DNA of 15,259 nt. Source: UBA5314 sp039679855 (GTDB lineage Bacteria; Bacillota; Syntrophomonadia; Syntrophomonadales; Syntrophomonadaceae). The position numbers and the translations under genes are program-made. The notes under the pieces were generated by a model, which had not been told where the DNA came from, did no database searches, and saw only the letters and a list, made by a program, of their open reading frames with translations. The DNA is taken from positions 1-15,259 of the forward strand of contig JBDKUE010000050.1 in NCBI GenBank assembly GCA_039679855.1, written 5' to 3'. Shown in pieces: positions 8,042 to 14,332 of the stretch; the first letter of the stretch is position 1; each line of letters starts with the position of its first letter.

Positions 8042-8047
8042 ACCTCC
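8042..8047 (-). promoter_or_regulatory. Ribosome binding site fixing the histidine kinase start
   Basis: GGAGGT on the minus strand, seven bases before the ATG at 8034. It supports the 711-residue protein over the 770-residue open frame. Confidence 0.85.
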
Positions 8048-8205
8048 GAAACGGAAAAAAAGAGTACATTTATAAGATACTCCATGGAGGCCAAAAAACT
8101 TGTCTGGTTGTGGTTCCCAATTCCCAATATTTTTTTCCTATACTGACGAATAATGAAGATTACGATAATATAAGTAGGCTTTCTGAAGAACCAGCTCATG
8201 CAGCG

Positions 8206-8260
8206 GCCCAAATTTTGAACCCGGAACGCATCCGGGTTTAACGAAAAGCAGGAATTGGGC
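8206..8260 (+). promoter_or_regulatory. Nested stem-loop in the leader of the wall-protein gene
   Basis: The outer stem pairs GCCCAA-TT (8206-8214, with A8212 bulged) with AATTGGGC (8253-8260). The inner hairpin is AACCCGG (8218-8224) with CCGGGTT (8232-8238) around a seven-base loop AACGCAT. It lies 62-116 bp upstream of the TTG start. It does not match the c-di-GMP or c-di-AMP riboswitch cores I know. It could equally be an old terminator without a T-run. Confidence 0.35.
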
Positions 8261-8321
8261 TTATTAACAAGAATTTATTAAAGTGGAAATGCAAATGGTT
8301 ACATAATTCGGGGGTGGGCTT

Positions 8322-9368
8322 TTGACGAACAGACATAATGCAATGAATAAGACCAGAAGGTTATTAATTGTCCTGCTACTTTGCATTGCAATTGGGATTA
8401 TGGGAATAGGGCCGGTTGCAGCAGGCCGGACTATAAGAATATTTATTGACGGTCAGGAACTATATTCTGACGTAACTCCCATCATTGAAAACGGGCGAAC
8501 CCTGGTGCCGGTGGCCGCTATCAGCGCGGGACTGGGCGCAGACGTAAAGTGGTTGCCCAATGGTAGAAAAGTTCTCATCAGCACCAAAGGGCCAATTCAG
8601 ACAGTAGACTGGCAGAGCTCTGGTACTTCGCTTATTCGCGTTTTTATCGATGACCGGGAATTGTTTAGCGATGTAACTCCCAAGATAATCGGCGGGCGCA
8701 CCATGGTTCCCCTGGCCGCGATCAGCACCGGGCTGGGCGCCAATGTAACCTGGGATGCCCCAAACAGCCAGGTTTTAATAAGCAGGACTGGTACTTCGCA
8801 AACTCCGCCGCCCGTTGATACTTTAGTAGATACAACTATTTTAGGGGACCCGGTAGCCACCGCCGACCAGCTGCGCGCTCTACAGCTTAAAAACAATCCG
8901 TTCGCCCCTGATCTGGCCGACCTGTACATAAGCATCGGGAGAGAGTATGGTATAAGGGGAGACATCGCTTTTTGCCAGGCAGCCAAAGAGACTGGATGGT
9001 GGAAGTATGGCGGGCTGGTGGTACCTGAACAAAACAACTACTGCGGGCTGTCGGCTACGGGAGCCGTGGCCACTGGTGAAGAGGACCTGCATGGAGCCGA
9101 CCCTATACGGGTGAGTTTTCAGGTTGGAATGCATGGCGCTTTCTTTAGGACCCCGGCTGATGGGGTGGAGGCCCAGATTCAACACTTGTACGCCTACGCC
9201 TGCACCGCTCCGCTGCCGGCTGGCAAGAGCATCGTAGATCCTCGCTATACCCTGGTCAAGAAGGGTGTCAGCCCCAAGTGGATTGATTTAAACGGGCGCT
9301 GGGCGGTTCCCGGAGATGGGTACGGGGAAAGCATTTTGAACGACTATTATAAAAAATTATTTAACTGA
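8322..9368 (+). CDS. Secreted protein: two copper-amine-oxidase-N-type repeats plus glucosaminidase-like domain
   Basis: Probably an exported peptidoglycan hydrolase acting in the cell wall. A basic N-terminus (KTRRL) and a hydrophobic run (14-33) ending PVAA/G make a signal peptide, cleaved near residue 34. Two tandem repeats of about 50 residues (37-88 and 105-155), each with the pattern I-F/V-I-D-x-x-E-L-x-S-D-V-T-P and GRT-hyd-VP, match the copper amine oxidase N-terminal (stalk) family. That family is common as a wall-associated module in clostridia and does not imply amine oxidation. A Pro-rich linker leads to residues 180-348, which resemble the FlgJ/LytG glucosaminidase fold. In FCQAAKETGWWKYGG, E223 is the likely catalytic acid, followed by QNNYCGLSATG. 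The start is TTG at 8322 with GGGGGTGGG ahead; ATG at 8343 has no ribosome site. Confidence 0.85.
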   Translation: MTNRHNAMNKTRRLLIVLLLCIAIGIMGIGPVAAGRTIRIFIDGQELYSDVTPIIENGRTLVPVAAISAGLGADVKWLPNGRKVLISTKGPIQTVDWQSSGTSLIRVFIDDRELFSDVTPKIIGGRTMVPLAAISTGLGANVTWDAPNSQVLISRTGTSQTPPPVDTLVDTTILGDPVATADQLRALQLKNNPFAPDLADLYISIGREYGIRGDIAFCQAAKETGWWKYGGLVVPEQNNYCGLSATGAVATGEEDLHGADPIRVSFQVGMHGAFFRTPADGVEAQIQHLYAYACTAPLPAGKSIVDPRYTLVKKGVSPKWIDLNGRWAVPGDGYGESILNDYYKKLFN

Positions 9369-9394
9369 TATTGGAGCCTACCGAAAGAGCAAAG

Positions 9395-9448
9395 AATAAA
9401 CCCGCTTTGAAGAGCTTATCAATACTACTTCGAGCGGGTTTATTTTTT
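9395..9448. terminator. Strong intrinsic terminator after the wall-protein gene
   Basis: AATAAACCCGCT (9395-9406) is fully complementary to AGCGGGTTTATT (9433-9444), a 12-bp stem, with an inner GAAG/CTTC extension. The + strand then runs TTTTTT up to 9448. The left flank is A-rich, so the minus-strand transcript of the acetate transporter may also end here. Confidence 0.85.
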
Positions 9449-9479
9449 ACCATCGTCATATATGGCTTGACCAGACTTA

Positions 9480-9501
9480 GGAGCAGCTTTACAACTGCTC
9501 C
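9480..9501 (-). other. Hairpin downstream of the acetate transporter gene
   Basis: GGAGCAG (9480-9486) pairs with CTGCTCC (9495-9501) around an eight-base loop. It lies 28 bp past the transporter stop on the minus strand. No T-run follows on either strand, so it is more likely a 3'-end stabilising hairpin than a terminator. Confidence 0.45.
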
Positions 9502-9528
9502 AGCATAGTCATTTATTTAACATTAATA

Positions 9529-10140
9529 CTAGTGGCTGCTTCCGCCTACCGGTCCTATGGGCCATACAACTTTGCCGTACATTTCATTTAGAACCTGGGC
9601 CAGCGCGGTATAAACGGCGGAAAGGCCGCAGAAGATGCCTTCATATCCAAGGAAGTGACCAACTTCAACTCCGGCATTTTCAGCACAGAGTAAGAAGAAA
9701 AGCACAGCTAGGGAAAGGAAAACAACCTGAAGGGCTCTGTTAGCCTTGAGTGTTCCAATGAACATAACAAAGGTAAATAATCCCCACATAAAGAAATAGG
9801 CTGCCATTGCACCGCCAGAGGGAGCCTGAACCTTGCCCAGGGCAGGCATTAACCAGATAAATACCAGTGAAAGCCAGAAAAATCCATAAGAAGTGAATGC
9901 AACGGTGCCGAAAGTGTTATTCTTTTTCCATTCCATTATCCCGGTGATGATCTGAGCAAAGCCGCCCATAAAAATACCCATGCCCAAGATCATGGTACTC
10001 AGCGGAAAAAAGCCTGCATTGTGAATGTTGAGCAGTACCGTAGTTAGGCCAAAACCCATTAAGCCCAGGCATCCTGCGTTTGAAGTCGTATCGTTGATAT
10101 TGACTGTTACTAAATCCATTTTAGATCCATTAGACGACAT
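9529..10140 (-). CDS. GPR1/FUN34/YaaH (AceTr) family acetate transporter
   Basis: A small inner-membrane transporter of the family that moves acetate (and succinate in E. coli SatP) with protons. It has 203 residues, normal for the family, with six hydrophobic helices at about 22-40, 49-69, 78-98, 110-130, 137-153 and 166-187. Diagnostic segments are LGLMGFGLTTVLLN (25-38), FGTVAFTSYGFFWLSLVF (77-94) and the NAG near residue 155. The usual first-helix signature NPAPLGL is altered to NAGCLGL (21-27). AGGAGGGG lies four bases before the ATG, a strong ribosome site. The gene appears monocistronic. In an acetate-producing anaerobe it might export rather than import acetate; the direction cannot be read from sequence. 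Confidence 0.93.
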   Translation of the reverse strand: MSSNGSKMDLVTVNINDTTSNAGCLGLMGFGLTTVLLNIHNAGFFPLSTMILGMGIFMGGFAQIITGIMEWKKNNTFGTVAFTSYGFFWLSLVFIWLMPALGKVQAPSGGAMAAYFFMWGLFTFVMFIGTLKANRALQVVFLSLAVLFFLLCAENAGVEVGHFLGYEGIFCGLSAVYTALAQVLNEMYGKVVWPIGPVGGSSH

Positions 10141-10201
10141 ATTTCCCCTCCTACCAATACTTTTATAAATCTAATTATTAACCTTCTATTCACCCCTTTC
10201 C

Positions 10202-10223
10202 TGTGATAGTTAATTGTTTCACA
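10202..10223. promoter_or_regulatory. TGTGA-N12-TCACA inverted repeat upstream of the acetate transporter
   Basis: TGTGA (10202-10206) and TCACA (10219-10223) form a dyad centred about 72 bp before the transporter ATG, a plausible operator position. The half-sites recall CRP/FNR- or Rex-type sites, but the 12-bp spacer fits neither consensus. Short dyads like this also arise by chance. Confidence 0.25.
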
Positions 10224-10314
10224 ACTTTCTTAATTCAACGCCGTCGTCAAGATTCCTTTAAGCCGGTTCAATAAAATCGAAATGAGGAGAAATTGGCAGG
10301 CCAGAAAAGTGCAT

Positions 10315-10348
10315 AAAAAAAAGGCCGTTCGATGGCAAGCGAGCGACC
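10315..10348 (-). terminator. Minus-strand intrinsic terminator with no obvious gene
   Basis: On the minus strand, GGTCGCTCG (10348-10340) pairs with CGAACGGCC (10331-10323). That gives eight pairs, including one G-U, and one C-A mismatch, with an eight-base loop. Eight T follow directly (10322-10315). It cannot serve the + strand MerR-type gene and lies upstream of the transporter, so it must end some leftward transcript begun between 10349 and the MerR-type gene, or shield the transporter from read-through. Confidence 0.65.
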
Positions 10349-10349
10349 C

Positions 10350-10374
10350 TGCTCATATATTTTTAGTATGAGCA
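10350..10374. repeat. 8-bp inverted repeat
   Basis: TGCTCATA (10350-10357) is exactly complementary to TATGAGCA (10367-10374) across nine AT-rich bases. It abuts the minus-strand terminator and would form the penultimate hairpin of a leftward RNA. It could also be a protein-binding dyad. Confidence 0.5.
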
Positions 10375-10567
10375 TATAGATTGAGAAGGGAAAGTAAAGG
10401 TTCACAATAAAGTTCGTTGTCAGATTGCGAAGGCCATGTGAGCTGCAGCGTAAACCGGGAGTCCTGATAAAAAGTTATTAAGTTCAGATTACTGTAGTGA
10501 CCGGATTTTAACTTTATTGCCTCACCTGATAACAATTTATGAACCGGCGAGGAGAAAGGTGATAACC

Positions 10568-11062
10568 ATGGCCGAAAGATTTTTTAAAATTAGTGAGGTG
10601 GCAGAAATACTGGGTATTGAACAACATACCCTGCGCTACCTGGAAAACGTTCTGAAGCTCAAGATTAAAAGAAACGAACGCAGCGACCGTCTTTACACAG
10701 AATCGGATCTGGATACTTTAAAACTGGTTTTGGCTTTGAAAAATAAGGGTTTAAACACTACGGCTATAAAACTGGCCCTGGAAAACAATGAAGAGAATTC
10801 AGAGACTGGCCTGCAGGCCGCCCATCGCCCCGCCAATCCCGAGGCCCTGGAAATACTTACGGTCACCAGCCGCATTTTGGAGCAAAACGAAGAATTGCTG
10901 GAAGGCAACCGCCGCCTGGAGGAAAGAGTAGAGCGCCTGGAAAGTAAAATCGAGGTGCGCAACCAGGAACGTGAGAAAAAAATTGAGGAGTTTCTCCAAC
11001 TGTGGAAGGCTGAACAGGGGCGGGGGAAAAGCTGGTTGTCCTGGCTGCGTGGTAAATCTTAG
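10568..11062 (+). CDS. MerR-type HTH protein with C-terminal coiled coil
   Basis: A DNA-binding protein of 164 residues, starting at the ATG at 10568. AGGAG and AAAGGTG precede it; the open frame begins 17 codons earlier without a site. Residues 5-70 form a MerR-like winged helix: FFKISEVAEILGIEQHTLRYL gives the HTH and RLYTESDLDTL the wing. Residues about 98-146 are heptad-rich and charged, a coiled coil. The tail KSWLSWLRGKS is basic and tryptophan-rich. There is no metal- or ligand-binding C-terminal domain. This shape (MerR head, long coiled coil, short amphipathic tail) recalls RacA-like chromosome-anchoring proteins as well as ordinary regulators; the sequence cannot choose between them. 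Its stop is 2 bp from that of the convergent Hsp70-like gene. Confidence 0.8.
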   Translation: MAERFFKISEVAEILGIEQHTLRYLENVLKLKIKRNERSDRLYTESDLDTLKLVLALKNKGLNTTAIKLALENNEENSETGLQAAHRPANPEALEILTVTSRILEQNEELLEGNRRLEERVERLESKIEVRNQEREKKIEEFLQLWKAEQGRGKSWLSWLRGKS

Positions 11063-11064
11063 GT

Positions 11065-12747
11065 TTATTTGTCTCCATAAAGCTTCATCAGGGCGAGGAT
11101 TCTGTAGAGCGTAGTCTGGCTGTCATCTACTCCGTAATTTTCCAACTGCTGGGCATAGTCTTCAGCCAGCATTTCATCCATAAATTTGTAAGCCGCCACC
11201 AGGTCATAGGCAGCCCGCTGCTTCATCCGCGCTTTATGAAGAATATCGTCTTCCTGGGGCAGATCTTTGCTTATCAGGTTATTGTTATCAAGCTCCAGGC
11301 AGGCATCGGCCAGGTTTAGATAGATGGTAAGCGGGCCCTTCAATTCCGGTTCTCCTATGTCCAGCTCCAGCACCGGTTCCTGGTCCATAAAACGCTCCAA
11401 TTCAAGCTGAGGCTCTATTTCGGGAGCTTCATACACTCTAAAGGCTATGCGCTTTGCGTCTTCAGATATATTATCAGGTGATTCCGGATTGAGGCTGCCA
11501 ATTTCATAGCGGCCGGTGAAATCCAATTCCAGGTGGGCGGAATCGAATGGTATTTCCTCCAGCTGATTACCGGAGTTTGATTTTTGCTCCCGGTAAAAGC
11601 GAAAGGGATATATGGTTTTAAGTTTCATGTGTCCGGTCGGGGCGTACTCAGGCCAGCGCGCCAGACCTTTAATTACATAAAGATCAGGGGTAGCGGGGCG
11701 TATAACAGGTACTCCGGGGCACAGGCCGGCGATTACCTCGGACAGGCCCGGGGTTTGAGAACCGCCCCCCAGAAGCAGGACCCCGTCAAGCTGCCAACCT
11801 GAACTGCTGGCAAAGCCAAGAGTCCGGGCTCTTTCGTACACCCCTTCCAACCAGTAGCGGCGCAACCGTTCAAATACTGGTTTTACGGCTTCTTTAAAAT
11901 CATCCTGATTAAAGGACAGGTCGAGGGCAAAATCTTTATAGAATTGGTTAACAGTGAGCTTAACAACTTCTTCGCAACCCAGTTTAAGCTTAATGTTTTC
12001 CGCCAGCTGCATCCATTTATAGAACCAGTATTGTTCTTCACCGGATTCGAGTCTCTCGTTCAACATAGCGCCGGGTAGATCAAGGCCATGCTGCATCTGA
12101 AAAGCTGGAGCGATAAGGCGCCTTAAAACCATACGGTCCACTTCCGAACCGGAAAAGGCGTCATGGCCTACTTGAAACTGGCTTTCTAACAGTATCTCAT
12201 TTTGCCCAGGGTTCAGGCTTATAAAACTGAAATCGACAGTGCCGCCGCCCACGTCGATAACAAGCCAGTCCCCGCTGGCAGACTGGTCGGGATGGGCCCA
12301 GTTGTAGCCCAGAACTGCGGCCAGGGGTTCGGGAAGCAACACAATATCGTCCAGGGAAAAGGCCTTTTGGGCAGCGCTGATGAGCGCCCGGCGGCTTTTT
12401 AAACCAAAGTTGTTGGGAATTGAGAGGTTGATTGAGTCCGGACGAATTCCCCGGGGGAAAACATAATACTCATTAATGAAGCAAAAAAAGTTGTACAGTA
12501 AAGCTTCCAGGGAATAGGGGCCCAGGTTGAAGCCGCGGTTTCTTTTGAGGTGGAGCTTGAAAAAGCGGGTGCTGGGATTGCTCTCGCTCTCCAATTGTAC
12601 AGCTAAAGCTCCGAAAAACAGCTTATCCAGATCGGGTGCGTAAGTGGCTGCAGAAGGCATAGGCCCTCCCAACAGGTCCAGCATCTCCCCGTCTTGCCAC
12701 ACTGCCAGTTTAGTGTAGGAAGTGCCAAAGTCAATTCCCAGCTTCAT
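11065..12747 (-). CDS. Divergent Hsp70-family (actin-fold) ATPase
   Basis: A 560-residue ATPase of the Hsp70/actin superfamily. Nucleotide motifs are all present: phosphate-1 GIDFGTSYTKLAVW (4-17), connect-1 LLPEPLAAVLGY (137-148), phosphate-2 VIDVGGGTVDFS (163-174; D165 and T170 match DnaK D194 and T199) and adenosine LLLGGGSQTPG (324-334). K64 in FFKLHLKR is the likely DnaK K70 equivalent. After about residue 370 the DnaK linker and beta-sandwich substrate domain are not recognisable. Instead there is an acidic stretch (about 395-500) and a helical end. It is therefore not DnaK, and its client is unknown. The ATG lies inside the 3' end of the upstream gene (17-bp overlap), so translation is probably coupled. 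It is the last gene of the leftward operon. Confidence 0.88.
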   Translation of the reverse strand: MKLGIDFGTSYTKLAVWQDGEMLDLLGGPMPSAATYAPDLDKLFFGALAVQLESESNPSTRFFKLHLKRNRGFNLGPYSLEALLYNFFCFINEYYVFPRGIRPDSINLSIPNNFGLKSRRALISAAQKAFSLDDIVLLPEPLAAVLGYNWAHPDQSASGDWLVIDVGGGTVDFSFISLNPGQNEILLESQFQVGHDAFSGSEVDRMVLRRLIAPAFQMQHGLDLPGAMLNERLESGEEQYWFYKWMQLAENIKLKLGCEEVVKLTVNQFYKDFALDLSFNQDDFKEAVKPVFERLRRYWLEGVYERARTLGFASSSGWQLDGVLLLGGGSQTPGLSEVIAGLCPGVPVIRPATPDLYVIKGLARWPEYAPTGHMKLKTIYPFRFYREQKSNSGNQLEEIPFDSAHLELDFTGRYEIGSLNPESPDNISEDAKRIAFRVYEAPEIEPQLELERFMDQEPVLELDIGEPELKGPLTIYLNLADACLELDNNNLISKDLPQEDDILHKARMKQRAAYDLVAAYKFMDEMLAEDYAQQLENYGVDDSQTTLYRILALMKLYGDK

Positions 12748-14332
12748 GGGGCTGCTCCTTCCTCGCTATATTTACATAAGGTATTTCTTCATCCTGTTCG
12801 CTGCCAACTCGAATTATAAACAGGTCTCCTTCTTCATAGACCACCATGATATCTTCGGAACCGGGCGGAAGCTGGTCGAGCTTGTTTTTATCTAGAAGAT
12901 GCAGAAAGCGGGACGGGAAAGGCTTCCCGCTTTCCAGGGGAACTCGCTCCACCCGAACATCCAGGTCTTTCCACAGGCGCGACAAGTTGCGGGGCGCCAG
13001 CAGCCGCTCCAGATCCGCCCGGATGTTGCCCAACAAATTGGTAAAGGAATCGAGACTATTAACCACATGCAGCAGGACTTCCTGGAGCTCATGACGGCGC
13101 CTAAAGTCTTCACGCATCATTTCTATGGTGCGCAGCAGATACTGGCGTTCCAGATCCAGGTGATAAAGGCCGGTAAAGAGCATTGGTGCCGGGGGGGCGT
13201 TTTCATAAGGCCCCGGTTTATAGAGCAGCTGGCCGGCCTCTTCCAGCCGGTCCCCGGCCTGCTGGCTGAAGTTTTGGAAATCTGATTCTCCTGGGAGGGA
13301 AAATTCCTTTTCCAGGGCGTTTAATGAATCCAGAATACGATTCAGATTCGCTTGGAGCTGCCTGATATCAAAGAAGCTTTTCAAAGGACCCTGACCGGCC
13401 AACAATAACGCTTCGCGGTAGCCGCCTATTAAAAAGTGCTGCGCCCGCTCCAGCAGCAGGATGTGGTCGTCACATTGCTGCAGCAATCTGCGCAGAGCGT
13501 TTTTATACAGTTCTGATTCGCCCAACCTTATGTAAAGGGGAAGGGTGGGCAGAATGCCCCCGATCAGATCGCTCCAATACTGGCGGTAGTTGGCAAATGG
13601 CACCGGCATAGAGCATCTCATTAGCCGGGCGGTTTGCTCATCCAACTCCTTAAAAATGCCGGAACTCTTAACATAAGGTTTATCCTCTTTTTGCATTTGG
13701 CGGAGCAAGGCCCGGCAATAATTCAGGTAGCTTAAAAGATCGGTGTAACAGGCTCCCTGTTCAGGCTGGCTAAGATCCACTTGTTCCAGAAAATGGACTA
13801 CCGGCCAGCTGCCCAGAGATTTTCCTAAAGCCTGGCAGAAATCCCGGTCCTCTATTATCTCTTCCAGCTTCCCGACCTGCCCGGCAGAAGCCTGGACGTG
13901 CTCCCGCCAGTGCCTTAAAGCTGCGTACAAGTCGATGGAATTATGGTCTTCCCGACGGTCATTGGTCAGGATAAGCCGGTAGGTTATCTCCTTCCCCTGG
14001 TTCAGGGTGGCGGTAAGCCGCTTTACCTGGTTGTACAACTGGGCGTAACGTTTGATGTTCCCTAATATTCCCTGGCGCAGAGTGTCTTCCTGCAAAGCCA
14101 GGTTTAGCTGAGCCTGCATGTCCTCCTGGATGAGCTGGCGATACAGGGGGAAGATCTTTTCATGAAAGCTGCCGTAATAAAAGGAATTTAATTGAAGGAT
14201 GTAATCATCCAATTGCCTGACATCCTTCACATCGGTGAGGGCGCCAAACTCTCTGCCAATAGCTTGATGAAGGCGGTCCAAAAGCTCTTCCAATTGTGCG
14301 GTGTAGATTTCCGGTTGACTCTCCCGGTTCAT
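12731..14332 (-). CDS. Uncharacterised 533-residue, mostly helical protein
   Basis: I do not recognise a family. The protein has 533 residues, is charged and leucine/glutamine-rich, and reads as largely alpha-helical with several heptad-like stretches (about 1-115 and 270-450). It has no signal peptide or TM helix, so it is probably cytoplasmic. The last 60 residues change character: a short predicted beta segment (SEDIMVVYEEGDLFIIRVG and following) that may be a small separate domain. The ATG overlaps the previous gene's stop by one base (TAATG), and its own 3' end overlaps the Hsp70-like start by 17 bp. GGGGGTG precedes the start. Both overlaps argue that its product works with the Hsp70-like ATPase, perhaps as a cofactor or client. 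That is inference from operon structure. Confidence 0.8.
   Translation of the reverse strand: MNRESQPEIYTAQLEELLDRLHQAIGREFGALTDVKDVRQLDDYILQLNSFYYGSFHEKIFPLYRQLIQEDMQAQLNLALQEDTLRQGILGNIKRYAQLYNQVKRLTATLNQGKEITYRLILTNDRREDHNSIDLYAALRHWREHVQASAGQVGKLEEIIEDRDFCQALGKSLGSWPVVHFLEQVDLSQPEQGACYTDLLSYLNYCRALLRQMQKEDKPYVKSSGIFKELDEQTARLMRCSMPVPFANYRQYWSDLIGGILPTLPLYIRLGESELYKNALRRLLQQCDDHILLLERAQHFLIGGYREALLLAGQGPLKSFFDIRQLQANLNRILDSLNALEKEFSLPGESDFQNFSQQAGDRLEEAGQLLYKPGPYENAPPAPMLFTGLYHLDLERQYLLRTIEMMREDFRRRHELQEVLLHVVNSLDSFTNLLGNIRADLERLLAPRNLSRLWKDLDVRVERVPLESGKPFPSRFLHLLDKNKLDQLPPGSEDIMVVYEEGDLFIIRVGSEQDEEIPYVNIARKEQPHEAGN

Larger units (their letters stand above)
8035..8321. other. Divergent intergenic region, kinase / secreted wall protein
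   Basis: This 287-bp AT-richer spacer must hold promoters for both divergent genes; none is convincing enough to place. It contains a tandem duplicate TTCCCAATTCCCAA (8114-8127), a 10-bp palindrome CTCCATGGAG (8080-8089) and the nested stem-loop at 8206-8260. CCCAATTCC (8116-8124) could also pair with GGAATTGGG (8251-8259), competing with the outer stem of that structure. Confidence 0.4.
10315..10500 (-). ncRNA. Candidate small RNA ending at the orphan terminator
   Basis: The orphan terminator at 10315-10348 implies a leftward transcript. A weak promoter, TTGTTA near 10530-10535 and TAAAAT near 10505-10510 (19-base spacer), could start an RNA of about 185 nt. A perfect 8-bp hairpin (10350-10357 with 10367-10374) stands just before the terminator. 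I do not recognise a known family (not clearly 6S, tmRNA or RNase P). A decayed or tiny gene is the alternative. Confidence 0.25.
10141..10567. other. Gene-free stretch between acetate transporter and MerR-type gene
   Basis: 427 bp with no convincing protein gene. It holds the leader of the minus-strand transporter, a 22-bp TGTGA/TCACA inverted repeat (10202-10223), a minus-strand intrinsic terminator (10315-10348), an 8-bp hairpin (10350-10374) and the promoter region of the + strand MerR-type gene. A minus-strand open frame of 60 codons (10353-10535) ends just before the terminator. It starts only at a TTG without a ribosome site, and its product is not recognisable. Confidence 0.6.

Noticed and set aside
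8035..8211. N-terminal extension of the histidine kinase to 8211
   Set aside because: GGAGGT sits seven bases before the ATG at 8034, and the extension has no ribosome site of its own.
8206..8260. c-di-GMP or c-di-AMP riboswitch upstream of the wall hydrolase
   Set aside because: A tempting idea for a wall-hydrolase leader, but the conserved core sequences of these classes are not present.
10353..10535. 60-codon minus-strand frame before the orphan terminator, considered as a gene
   Set aside because: It starts only at a TTG without a ribosome site and its product is not recognisable. It is kept only as an alternative within the small-RNA finding.
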